Shown: in pieces, positions 44,394 through 55,437 of the stretch | Layout of the letters: each line of letters starts with the position of its first letter | How positions within the stretch are numbered: position 1 is the stretch's first letter | Assembly (NCBI RefSeq): GCF_013426205.1 | Contig: NC_089424.1 | Coordinates: forward strand, 1,054,001 to 1,118,000 | DNA: 64,000 bases | Direction of reading: 5' to 3' | DNA from: Metarhizium brunneum | Lineage: Eukaryota; Ascomycota; Sordariomycetes; Hypocreales; Clavicipitaceae | Made by a program: the position numbers and the translations under genes | Notes under the pieces: model-generated | Told to the model about the DNA's origin: nothing | The model's input: only the letters and a program-made list of their open reading frames with translations | Database searches by the model: none

Positions 44394-45447
44394 ATGTCCT
44401 CAACCTCCGTCCGAGACGGTGGAATAGGAGCAGCAGTAGGAGTCATTATTGGCATACTTCTGGGTGCGGCCTTTGTCTGGTTTTACTCTGCTAAGCAAAG
44501 ACAAGACCGGCCGGGCGAGCCTGTCGTCTATCTGCGCGAGCCATCTAGGGAGGAAGAAGAATTTGTTAAGCTTGTTCCCAAAATCTTGACGACAATGACC
44601 CATTTTCGTCTGTGCCGTAACGATGGCCCAGATCTCAGGAAAGCCCTCGGAATGGCATGCGCGGGTTTCAGCATGCATACCCGGCATTACTACCACACGG
44701 ACAAGCTCCCAAAGGTCCCCGAATCCCTTGACGAGAATCTCAGGCGTCTTTTTCTGGGCGAGGAACTTACTAGAGCTCTCAAGGAGCTCATCATGAATCC
44801 CAAGACGCGCTACCATGCACTTACTCATTTGCAAGTGCGTGTGGTCCTCTCCAACCTCGACATTCACACCATCGGCCCCCTCTCGCTTCTCCCCCTCTTC
44901 GTCACCGAGTTCTTCAAGTCTCTTCCTTTTACAACTTCTTCATACACGGCGCAGAATCTTTCTCGCGGTAAGTACTCCCCCGTCTCGGCATTAAATTGAG
45001 TCTCATTTGTGCTAATCGCTCATGAACCACGCAGGCCTCATGCCGTTGGCCCTCTGGAGAAAATTGACTGTGTACTCCATGGCCAAGCACAAGGGTCTTT
45101 TGCCGGGACCTATAGAGCCGCCCGAGATTGTCAGTCTGCAGGTCAATAGACTCGTCAATGCACTCGCTGATGTCTTGGACCATTTCGCCAAAGATATCGA
45201 GGACGGCGTACCCACGCACCGGGAGGAGCTCGCGAAGCAAATCCGCTGGGCTGTCAAGTTTGGCTACGAGATATTTTCTCACGGGATTGAATATCAGTTT
45301 CAATGGCAACCAGAACCTACAAAAGACGGAATCGTTGTTGTTCCAGGCCTGGCCGAACTCGCCGATGACGACGCCACGCCGCATGTGAACCCAAAAGTAA
45401 TGGAGGGCACCCCAGAGATCAGAATACCGCGAAAGGATCCTTGGTGA
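44394..45447 (+). CDS. Single-pass membrane protein of unknown function
   Basis: The exons are 44394-44967 and 45035-45447, with a 67-nt phase 1 intron, giving 328 residues. A glycine-rich hydrophobic helix (about residues 9-32, GIGAAVGVIIGILLGAAFVWF) is followed by a cytosolic or luminal helical domain. The domain includes LVPKILTTMTHFRLCRN, RYHALTHLQVRVVL and IRWAVKFGYEIFSHGIEY. The TM with small-residue repeats resembles dimerising helices. I do not recognise the domain family. Intron and frame agree, so the gene is probably real. Confidence 0.7.
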
Positions 45448-45922
45448 TGCCCTTGGGTGTGAATCGACCAGGCAGACGGACATGACGAGGCGTGGGTTTC
45501 TGTCGGGATGAGTCTGCCACGGCAAAGGGACTGATGATTTGCACGGGATGGGTGTAGCTGCCTAGTAGCTGCTGGTCAGGGGCGAAGTAGTGACAGTTGT
45601 CATTTGTATAGATTGATCATGTACTTTTCGCTTTGCATCCAAGATTGAGTTGGCATTCAACTGAATGCGTCGAAAAAATGCATCACTTTTTGGCATCATG
45701 TGCTGGTCTGCCCCGTCGTGATTCATCTCTGGCTCTTGCTTTGCCATCACTTTGCTGAATTGGTTCATCTTTATAGAAACAATGTGAATATTCAGATATT
45801 GCCATCCTTCTCAACTACGATACAGGGCGCAACACAGCATCAACCCGTCTCCGACCCTGTCGGATCTCGTCTCCATGTCTACAGCACAAATGTCGACATG
45901 ACTACCTTGAAGCCATCCGAAG
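45448..45922. other. Intergenic region between convergent genes
   Basis: This short spacer holds the 3' flanks of the membrane protein and the HeLo-like gene. No gene seen. Confidence 0.4.
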
Positions 45923-47125
45923 CTAACGACCCACGACAGCACTCAAGCGCTCAATACCCTCAGCCTCCTTTTCGACCATTTTTTCCCTCTGCCGACGCAT
46001 GTCAGCCGCCTCTCGACTCGCGGCGTCGGCAGCCATCCGTTCCAAGGAGCCCATCTGAAGTAGCGCCTTGTCATACTTGTCCACCATGTCCGGGAGGTGC
46101 TTCTTGAACGTGTTTCCGTCGTAGGACAACCACTTGATTTGTTTGACAAGGCTCTTCAACGGCCTGCCCGGGTCCTTGGCGCAAGACTCGACCCTGGGCT
46201 TCACTCGATCCAGTGCCGCTTGAAGCGCGGCAATGGCGCCGTCCACGGCCATTTGCGCGCCGGGGTCGTTGTCCAGGAGCTTCTCATGCTTGGATTGCAA
46301 GTCCATCAATGCCTGCACTATCTGGTTGCACTCCTCGAGCGTCGATTCAGCAGGTCCGACGGAGCGACGAGCGAGGCCGCCCAAGGCGCGTAGATGCGCG
46401 GCATCCATGAGGTTTCTGCCGGCAACTGAGCCGGACTCTGTACTTTCTGCACCGGCCTTCGTGACCCCGGAGCCCGGGCTTGCCTCGTCGCTTCTCCATG
46501 TCCTGGCTTTTCGGGGTGCCGCCGTGTGAGCGCCACTGCCGTGAGGCAATGCCTCCATGTCTCCGGCTGGCGCCCTCTTTGCTGCATTCGCGGATTCTGC
46601 TTCCGGATAGAGCGAGAGCATCGTGCTGCCTTGTTTGGAATGTTCCATCATGTTGTCAAAGGATTTTTTCCACAATCGCGACTGCTCGCTGTAGATTGTC
46701 GTCAGCACTCGTCGTGACAGCAGGCAAAGCAAGAGACCCCGTGGGACTTACATATTCAGTCCCTGGAATATCACTTCACAGGAACCTGTGAGCGTTTCTA
46801 GTCGACTCTGAAGACTGGCAAGCTTTTTCCGGCCGCTGATGGTCCACTGTGTCGAGTTTGCCAGGTACTCGCGCTTGAGCTCATCCAGGTCATTCTGGAC
46901 GCAGAGACAATTGTCAAGCAACAGGGGTACGTTTTTCGCCAGCTCAAAGTGCATTTCCTGGTCGTTCTGGAGGAGTTCCAGCTGCAAGGTCAGGGACTTT
47001 ACCGCGTCGCGCACGGCATACAGATCGGGGCACTCATCACGTATCAAAGCCATGACAACCTTGGTGGCCGTCATGATCATTTTGAGGATGCTGCCAAAGG
47101 CGGCTGCCGCGCCAAGGACCTCCAT
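45923..47125 (-). CDS. HeLo-like N-terminal domain protein
   Basis: The exons are 47125-46752 and 46688-45923, with a 63-nt phase 2 intron, giving 379 residues. The start MEVLGAAAAFGSILKMIMTATKVV, followed by helical stretches (LTLQLELLQNDQEMHFELAKN and LASLQSRLETLTGSC), matches the helical N-terminal domain found on many fungal NLR-like (NACHT) proteins, usually called HeLo-like or fungal N domain. A low-complexity Ala/Gly/Ser linker at about residues 160-220 is followed by a coiled coil rich in Lys/Glu (KMVEKEAEGIERL). No NACHT, WD40 or ankyrin part is attached or next to it. HeLo-like domains act in cell death or as signalling adaptors in some fungi. Here the role is inference only. Confidence 0.65.
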
Positions 47126-48964
47126 TGATCAAGAGTCTTTGCGTGCTGGACGCGATTCTCGGCAACAGGATATAATCAACGTCGCTTGATTCAGCGATGA
47201 GATGTGAAGAGGGGAGTTGCAGGAAAACGAGTGGCTTCCGAGCGACCATCGGAGCACCCGAACTATTTATTCCTCGCCTGAGCCGACAGCGAGCATTCGG
47301 GACGTGAAACTAGGCGGCAGAGATTATCAAGCACCGACGTGGTTGACGCCATGTCGTCCTCCATCGCATATCATGGTCGCACGCAGAGGCTGAGGTGTAC
47401 AGACATTCAGCGGTAATTGCTGCCCGTCCATCTCAGCCGACAGCCTGCACGCCACAAAACCAGACAGCAAGAATTTTCACCCATCGCTGCCATTGGCAGC
47501 CATGTAGCCGTCTGGCGTATTCCATGCGAGTATGTAGAGGCTGGGAGATGCCGATGCTCAGGGCTATTGGCGACTCCTCTCAGCCGGGGAGCAAACATGT
47601 ACGCCACGAGACCAGGCAGCGGAGATTTTCATCCACCGCTGCTATTGGAAATCAATTAGTATTCTAGAATGTTATTTATGTACGGCCATATAGAGGCTAG
47701 GAGTCGCGTTGCTTTGTAAGAATTTCGTCACCACGTATAGTTGAAGCAGTTGTAAACTTGCCATCTTCCAAAAGTCCTTCCTTAAAGCGCATGTGTAGCT
47801 ATTATGAGTATGGAAAGGATAAGCAATTATCAGAAGTCTCCTCCCGTCACAAGGCACTGCAGCCAGGGGGCTCCGTGTCAAGGACAAAAATCTGACCTCG
47901 TTGCCCAGGAGGTGGACCAGGAACGAAGTTTGCTTCATCGTCGGCCTCTCCGACGTCCGTGACAGGTAGCAGTCTCGCAGCCTTATTCAACATGCTGAAA
48001 CACGATACCCCCTCGAATCTTCAAGAGATGAGCCTACTGTTATTACCTCCGCGTTGAATTTCCCGTTTGGCGGACCGTGCTCCCTGACAGTCTCTACCTG
48101 CTCGTTTCCTTGCAGCAGCGACATGCCTTGTTTCCTGTCCGCTACAACGTATCCTTGCCGGCGTACCGATGAGTCTGAGAGACAAACGAAAAGAAGCCAC
48201 AGGGGCTGCCGTCTGTGCGCATCTCGTATCTGCGTGGGAAACACACACGGGCGTATTGAAAAATGGCCATGGTATTAGACCTCCAGTTGTGTTGGATACG
48301 GGCCAGCACGCCAAATCACCAGTCATCATCACTGCACAGGGTGGTGCAAGCGGAGAGACCATGTCATTGTTGTTTTTTGTGCATCTCCCTCGGACAGTAA
48401 GCTACTCACATTTTCCCAGCCTGTCAATGTGTGGGCTTTGTGGTCTTTGAATCAATCGATTCCTCGCATTGATAACAGCACGATAAACTTGCTGCTCACG
48501 AATGCCCTTGCTGTAGACACTTCCATCGCCACTGTTCTAGATAACTAGAATGAAAGTATCTCTTGCCGCAGCTCTAGCAGCACACAATCCGCGATTCTGG
48601 CTTGGTTTGCATTCCCGGGGGAGGTTTCGGAAAGGGACAAGTGGAAAATACTGGCGTCCTGCAACGTCCGTTGGCCGAATAATCAAACATTATCGAGTGG
48701 CACAGGCATATCACCAGCTCACAATAACGTTTGGCCTACCTCTTTTCCACCACACAAGCTTTTCTGCTTTAAGAGTACGCAGGGTTCGTAATATTTTCGT
48801 ACGCTACTAGATTGCCTGCCGTGTTGCGTGGCGCGGCGGACATGTTATTGATAACCGTCTAGACTGAAATAAATCTATTCCTCGTCATAAAACTGAGCCC
48901 CCCGCACATCTTTCTCATTGACCTTCATCTGTATTCGTGTCTCTTCATCGTAACTCGTGCTTGG
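47126..48964. other. Gene-poor spacer with transition-only repeats
   Basis: No gene is recognised in 1.8 kb. A short direct repeat pair (see separate entry) lies at 47449-47648. A plus-strand frame starting MKVSLAAALAA at 48550 has a secretion-like start but no credible continuation. Confidence 0.45.
47449..47648 (+). repeat. Direct repeat pair, 48 bp, transitions only
   Basis: Copies at 47449-47496 and 47601-47648 (both start ACGCCAC and end ATTGG) are 48 bp long with 10 differences by my count. All differences are A/G or C/T. A partial third copy is at about 47307-47337. This pattern is expected if C-to-T mutation, as in repeat-induced point mutation, acted on duplicated DNA. The copies themselves are seen directly; the cause is inference. 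Confidence 0.65.
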
Positions 48965-50689
48965 CTAATTCTTGGGCTCCCTTGCAATCTGCATATCCAA
49001 CACCTTTTGGAGCTGACCAGGCGGAGCATCTTCCCGCTCCATGACAACCTCAATCATGGACAACCCCCGTGTGTTGTTCACCTCGTCATTCCCAAGTATG
49101 GTCTTCAGCTCGGCCCAGGTCTTGGCCGAGGCCGTGTACGTGTCCTTCGGGGCACCGAAGAAGCTCGGCGCCTCGAGGTATCGCCATCTGGCAACGTCAT
49201 TATACCCCTGCTTCCTGCCGTGGATGAATCTCTCGATAGAGTATCCATCGTTATTGATCAGCACAATCACAATGTCGAGCCCGTGCTTGATCATGGTTGA
49301 CATTTCTTGCGCCGTCATTTGAAAGCTTCCATCGCCGATAAACAGGATCGTCTTGGCCTTTTTGATTCCGTGCCATTTCGAAGACGCAATGAGCTCCTTT
49401 TGTGCGAGCGCAGCGCCCTGAGCGGCTGGGAGCATGTACCCGATGGAGAGCCACGTAACGTGGCTGAAAACGCGGCAGTGTTTCTGCATTGGCATCTCGC
49501 GGACACCAAATCCAGGCGTGCCGGTCTCTCCCATGACGATGTCTCCGGGTTGAATGAGATTGGCCAGGATCTTCCACACCTTGTCTTGCTTGATGATGTC
49601 GTCGCCAGGGGCTGCTGATGGCGCAAGAAGCTCGTACTTGGGTAGCGCGGGAAAAGGGTTGTATGATTTGATCTTTGATACATCGAGTTCCTTGAGCAGA
49701 CGGGCTAGGACCAGTTTGGCAGACACATCGCGATACAGTTCCGAACCAATCTTGATGCCAGAGGTGGTGAACTCGATAGCCTCTTTGCTTTGCGGGATGC
49801 TATTCCACATGTAGGTGTTTGTACCGCTGTAGTGAGGACCAAAACAGAGTGCCAAGTCGCTCTCTTTCACAAAGTCATGAACGGCTTTGGCCCCCCACTG
49901 TCCCTGATAGACGCCAACAAAGTTGGACTCTGTCTCGTCCACCAACCCCTTTCCGAAAGGAGAAGTCAAAGTTGGCCATTTCGTTGTCGAAACAAACTGC
50001 TGCACGGCGTCGACGATGCGGAGAGGTCTGGATTCACCATCGACGTAAATGATGGGTTGCCTGGCGGCTTCGAGTTTGCTGACGATCTTGGCAAGGACTT
50101 CATCTAGGTTGGCAGTAGGTTCCGGCTCCGGGACAAAGATTGGCGTTTGTAGTCTCTCGGCAGAGACAAGGGCGTCCACCATGTCCACCGGGAGCTCAAT
50201 GTACACGGGACGACAGTGCAACAGACACTTGGCAAGGGCGTCATCAACTTGCTGGGCGCTTGTCAGGGGATCCCAGAGTCGCGTCTGCGCGACGGTAACT
50301 TGTGCATGCATTTGCGAGAATCTCCTATACTCGCCATCGTTCAAGGTGTGGTGCATGAGGGTGCGCGCCTCTTGGGTTTGTCGGGCAGGGGTGCCAACGA
50401 TATGGACGACGGGGGCAAGCTCGGCATAGGCGCCGGCAATGGCGTTTATTGCAGACAGCTCTCCCACGCCAAAGGTGGTCACGATGGCACCGAGACCCAT
50501 GATCCTGGAATAGCCGTCGGCGGCATAGGCAGCGTTGAGCTCGTTGGCGTTGCCAACCCAGTTGAGTCCTGCGGGCTCGACGTGGTCCAGCATGGTCAAG
50601 TTGAAGTCGCCGGGGACTCCATGGACCGACTCGACGCCCAGTTGGCGCAACCGAGTGAATAGATACTCTGCAAGCTTGACAGGGGCCAT
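48965..50689 (-). CDS. pdc: Pyruvate decarboxylase
   Basis: A thiamine-diphosphate enzyme of 574 residues in one exon. I use the ATG at 50689 (MAPVKLAEYLF). An upstream in-frame ATG at 50710 would add seven residues. Signatures include the cofactor glutamate in GNANELNAAYAADGY, the His pair in HHTLNDGEY, and the GDGSFQMTAQEM...NNDGYSIE cofactor motif at about 450-485. Its product is acetaldehyde from pyruvate, feeding ethanol fermentation, or acetyl-CoA via aldehyde and acetate. It is cytosolic. On the minus strand a TATA-like TTTATAAG near 50825-50832 lies upstream. The family match is over the full length, so the call is firm, but paralogue type (housekeeping or hypoxic) cannot be decided. 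Confidence 0.93.
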   Translation of the reverse strand: MAPVKLAEYLFTRLRQLGVESVHGVPGDFNLTMLDHVEPAGLNWVGNANELNAAYAADGYSRIMGLGAIVTTFGVGELSAINAIAGAYAELAPVVHIVGTPARQTQEARTLMHHTLNDGEYRRFSQMHAQVTVAQTRLWDPLTSAQQVDDALAKCLLHCRPVYIELPVDMVDALVSAERLQTPIFVPEPEPTANLDEVLAKIVSKLEAARQPIIYVDGESRPLRIVDAVQQFVSTTKWPTLTSPFGKGLVDETESNFVGVYQGQWGAKAVHDFVKESDLALCFGPHYSGTNTYMWNSIPQSKEAIEFTTSGIKIGSELYRDVSAKLVLARLLKELDVSKIKSYNPFPALPKYELLAPSAAPGDDIIKQDKVWKILANLIQPGDIVMGETGTPGFGVREMPMQKHCRVFSHVTWLSIGYMLPAAQGAALAQKELIASSKWHGIKKAKTILFIGDGSFQMTAQEMSTMIKHGLDIVIVLINNDGYSIERFIHGRKQGYNDVARWRYLEAPSFFGAPKDTYTASAKTWAELKTILGNDEVNNTRGLSMIEVVMEREDAPPGQLQKVLDMQIAREPKN

Positions 50690-50710
50690 GGCAGAGCAGA
50701 GAAAACACAC

Positions 50711-51706
50711 GTGGTCGAGCGGTGCTGCAGTCTTGTTTATGCGTCGGCTTGGGAGAGTATTGTCTGGGGTAGATGTGTGGTTGTAAGAGGCAAGATAGAC
50801 TCGAAATACATGATTGGAGCTTGACTTATAAAGGATCCACCGACCAGCCAGTAGTCTTTGGGGTCAACTGGTCCTTGACCGGCTTGCAGCGGGCCTATTT
50901 CGGAATTTTGCCGCCGCCCATTGGCCAGGCCGGCCTCGGCAACGATCCACTTCGGCTCTTACAACAGAGCCGGGGAAGTTGGCAAGGGCGTGCATGTCAG
51001 TTGTATGCATGTCAAGACATGTCCATTGCATCTTGTCAAAGCAACATGCCGTCCGGTGGTGACATGCTCGGCAATGCGATGCGCACCAGCGACTCCGTTC
51101 CTGTACACGAATCTGGAGTTGGTCCTCGCACGTCAGTCCACACTCTGCGCTCTGCGCTCTTGCTGAGGCGGAGCCAGTGCGCCAGCTCGGCCCAACTCAG
51201 CTCTTGGCCCGGAGCGGGGTGCGGGTGGGAGCATTGACTGACATAAAACATGACCTATTCACTAGCCCGACGTCGGACAGCATGATTGCGGCCTTGTGCG
51301 GCCTCTGGCCGGTATGTAGTGGTCGTGCAGGATTGCTATTCGCCAGAGCAATCCATATGCCGCGTTGTGTGCAGGCATTCTATTTGACTCGGATACAATT
51401 AATACACAGCACTGAGTCGTCATGCCCAATGCTCATCACGGCATATATGTGCCTTGTACCACCGCCAAGCCCTTCTGAGTAACTATACCCCAGGTTCAGG
51501 AGCCAAAGTTCGTGAACCGGTCCGTACCTTCCCTGAAAGTCCGGTGGTGGGGCAATTCATGTCCGGAGCCACGTGAGCTGGCAGCCCTGTCTTTTCGTCC
51601 AATCGGGGAACCATCGCCGGTCTTGGTTGACATTCTCAGACACAAAATGATTGTGCCCATTTTCCCTTTGCACTTGTTCCTTTCGCCTTGTATGCGACCA
51701 GCCATC
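50711..51706. other. Intergenic region
   Basis: It holds the pyruvate decarboxylase promoter and the 3' flank of the PP1 regulatory gene. No gene recognised. Confidence 0.4.
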
Positions 51707-52806
51707 TCACTTGATAACTGACGGTCCCGTTTCCCGACGAATTGCCCGAGCTCCCCCCACACTCGGGCCTGTTCTCATTACAGCCACAACACTGTCTCTT
51801 TTCTTGTTGTCTGGCCGAGGTATCGTAGACGGCGTTCGAGAAAGATGGTATTGGCGACGCAAGGCACCAGATTGTACAGGTTCGGCGAAGTTATAGCCGA
51901 GGGTTATATCTGACGATCCGTCAATCTCCAAAGTGCCTTCCCTCGCCCTGCGTGTATCTTGGTGCGTCTCCTCGGGAGAATCTGTACTAGTCGCCAGAGG
52001 CTTGACAGAATCATCGTGACGTTCGACCTCAAAGGATACCATAAAGTCGGTGCAATTGTTATTATCCCAGAATTCCAGGCCGATTACACGATAGCGAATA
52101 CAGAACTCCAACCTGTTGCGTCCCAGGCGGCTAAAATCCAATATAGGTATGGAGAAGCCGAATGAGTCTCTGTCTTCGTCCACATCTGGCGATGCGATTG
52201 ACTTGAGATAGTCGGCAGCTACCTCAGATTGGGTTGTCCAATTGTCTAGGGTAAAGCGGCAAGTAACGTGTTTCTCAAAGGCCAGGTTCTTCACGTTGAC
52301 AACGCCAACTACTGCCGTTGCATCGCCCAAAAGGCGAACTTCTTCCAGATATACATTGGATTTCGGGCTTCTCCAACTTGCGGAGCATCTCAGGGTTGAG
52401 TCACCCCCGCTGGTACTGGGGACAAACACCGATGAGGCATGCTGCAGGGTTGCCGTGAGTCGCTTGCCGGGGAGGCATCTGGTGCTTGGAGGAAGCCCGC
52501 TGACAGCCCGAGGCTGGTCAAGCTTGCGAAAAAGCCTGACATCTTCGAGCTCATCTTTGAATCGTACAGCCTTTTTCTTCGCGCCTGTCTTTGCATTGGT
52601 CGCACTCGATGCAAGCAAGGGTCGCACTCCGCTGCAAGTAGGCTCGTCAAGTATCGGCTCTCGCCTTGCAGCATAGTTACTGTGGCCACTATGGCCCTAT
52701 AAATAGTAAGCTTCTAGTCCCATGGCTACTCCTCATGACTGACCTGAGCTGCAATCACCTCCTTCGTATCCAGTGTCAATTGAGAAATAGGATGCGTATA
52801 TGGCAT
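51707..52806 (-). CDS. Protein phosphatase 1 targeting subunit with CBM21 domain
   Basis: The exons are 52806-52744 and 52696-51707, with a 47-nt phase 0 intron, giving 350 residues. The start MPYTHPISQ resembles MPYTPPSQ-type starts of fungal glycogen-targeting subunits. A PP1-docking RVxF motif, KAVRF, is near residue 65. The CBM21 carbohydrate-binding domain spans about 110-225, with YLEEVRLLGDATAVVGVVNVKN, VTCRFTLDNWT and LEFCIRYRVIGLEFWDNN. Yeast Gac1/Pig relatives bring PP1 to glycogen synthase and regulate glycogen storage. The C-terminal 60 residues are basic and disordered. The first exon is short, so the start is less certain than the body. Confidence 0.75.
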
Positions 52807-55437
52807 GTCAGAAAATATGATCTGATGTTGATAATAGCGTTGCCGGCTGATATCATCGGCTAGCAAAGGCAATTGTTGCGAATGATGAACACAGGTGTAA
52901 ACGGGTTGTATGGAAGAGTGTGTAGGAGCCACGCCCTTTATCTACCACGGACAAAAAGGCAAATGCTGTACTGCCAGCTTCGAAGTCGAGTTTCCCTACA
53001 TGGGTACTGATAGTACGAGATTTTCAGGAGCATCTATCCTTTTTCTCAGCCCTGATAGTCCCCATCTGCCTAGCTCCGGGGAAACCCGTAGGACTCCCAT
53101 GTGGATAAATAGGGATCCTGATAGCCTGTGGCGCAGACAACCATGCTGGATTGGTCGCCACCAACGACATGTCACGACATGATCACCCCACCGCCGCCTT
53201 GTGTGTTGGTGGCCTGACACCAGACATCCATGTAGAGCCTTCTACAGGGTACTAGACAGCCAATAATCGGAAGATACGGCCTGTGGAAGAAATTATCGTG
53301 CCAAGTGCGGTGATCTTGAGTGCTGTAAACGGAAACTCAAAATTATTCCACGCATAAATGGGCCTTCAACTCACCTCCAGTTGGCGAGACACGACAAATC
53401 AACAATACATGATGCAATTTACACAGAAACTACCGTACGTACCTTTTGACCAGTCTAGCAACTTGCCCATGGAAAAGCCATACTAACGAGCATCGTAGCA
53501 ACCATGAATAAAAAAAAGCTTAACCACGCATTGGTCGTGAACAGCAGGCCAACTACTCCTGTCCACGGATCCGCAAAGCAAAGAGCGACTTCAGGCGACG
53601 GGTCACGTACGCCTCGTAGTCACGCATACGCAGTAGCCATGAGCCTCACCGAGGGTTGGCAGCCAACGGCGCAAAACGAGGCACACTTCAGCAGGGAGGA
53701 CGAGAAGCATCGGCTACAGACGGCCCTGTGTAGCATCGTCACAGCGCCAGGGTTTTCTGAGCAGTCCACAGCGACGAGGAAATAAAAAAAGCAGACAAAA
53801 TAGGCGCCGGGCACAAGATGGGCGCCGCATGGCGGGAAATGCCATTCGGGAATGGTGATGTCAGTCCGTCCACGCGACGGATAGCACAGGCGGTTTCTTA
53901 CTAAAAAACATTGAACGTTATTTGCAAAATATTCGTAGTAAACTGCGTCCTCGGTCTCCCCGCGTCAGGAGATGATGAATGGCGTCTGGTACGCCGGGCT
54001 GCACGGATGTGAGCAGTCTTTTGGCGGGCACAAGGCTCGGCGGCTCCCGGACCGCCCAGGCTCTAGAGATTTACGATTTCAGAAGCTGGTCGGCTTTGAA
54101 AGTGGCTGGGATTACTCGGCTGAGGAGTCGAGTCTTTCCGTCGAAAAGCCACATGCGAACACTGCCAAGCCCCAGCGGCTTGCAGAGTGGCGGAATGGCG
54201 TTCTCCAGGACTTGTCCACCTCTATCAGATGTTGCCTGGAGCACGAATTCAAAGCTTGAATGACATCTCCTAGCCATCAGTTGATGAGAGTGACCTTTTC
54301 ATGTCCACTATTCACATCGGGTTGCTGTTGATTGATGTGACACCTTCTTGGAATTGGACCCTATCCGACAAGCTTCATGGCACAATTGCTTACTATACTT
54401 CTGAACTTTGTGCTGGCAGTATATGCCATTTCATTCCATTGTGGTATCAGCAAAGTTATTTTGATGCTTGGAAGGTTACTTTGAGAGCATGACTTGACAG
54501 TGCTGAATTAGGAGATATCACCACCAATCTTTCCTTTGTGACGACCTGGACTAATCACTTATGGGGTTCACGTTACGGAACTGACATTCATCTAGAAAGC
54601 TTGATTCATGTACACCATCGCAACGGGAACTCATATGTCACTAGGAAGAGCTAGCCATTGAGAATCGACAATGGTCCGGAGATGCTGCCAGTGATCTCAG
54701 TTGACATGATGCGTTACCCAATAAACTGGCCTGTGCCAACCGTATTTCATACTTGAACTACAGTACAACAAAGAAACTAAATGCACCAATGCCAGACGTT
54801 ATCTGACTGCGCAATACTTGGAGCTTCATGTTGCTCGTTACGGGATCAAGAATACCACTGAGCTGGTTTGTTTAACTACTACCCTTCTCAAGTTTCCTGA
54901 GCGCTCGATATATTATTTCGATCGGAATATATGAGATGAGATTTCGGCGGCGGAAGTAGAGAAACCCGCTCTCTATATAGTTTAAATAGTGGAAAGATGT
55001 GACGCTGCTGTGTGAATACGGCGTCTAATCAAGCGGCTGAATGTATTCAGTACAGGGGTTTTCAACGATTCGATCTTGAGAATTATCTCGACTGAAAGGA
55101 ATTGCATCATTTAGATTGATAGAAACCCACCATAACACAGTCAATAAAAATTGCTGAGGCAACTCCAAGTACGCAGTTAGTCTGAGACTTTGTATCACGG
55201 TGAAACCACACCAAGCAAAGGGGAATTCCACTACAGCCTGTTGTAGTTGAACCTTAAATGCACCATTATGCAAGGAAGTCCATCACTGCAAGCAGGAGAG
55301 AAATCGTATGTTCATTCAACATGCTCGGAGCTATCAAAATATACATGAGCAAACAGGCGCCTCCTTGTGAATCTGACGAAACTTCTTTTTAAACAGGTGT
55401 TGAGCTGACAACCGCAAGTCGGACCAAAGTCTTCAAC
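52807..55437. other. Gene-poor spacer, no intact gene
   Basis: In 2.6 kb I see only short, overlapping frames (for example 53504-53785 and 53979-54263) with no family resemblance. Plus-strand codon patterns at 53970-54260 suggest an old coding relic, but no motif is recognised. AT-rich DNA near 54900-55000 could be the promoter of the following pseudogene. Confidence 0.4.

Noticed and set aside
48550..48810. Plus-strand frame with secretion-like start MKVSLAAALAA
   Set aside because: The hydrophobic part is too short and the rest is basic and unstructured; no intron rescues it.
53504..54263. Short frames in the 53-54 kb spacer
   Set aside because: No conserved motif, no splice structure, and overlapping frames on both strands.
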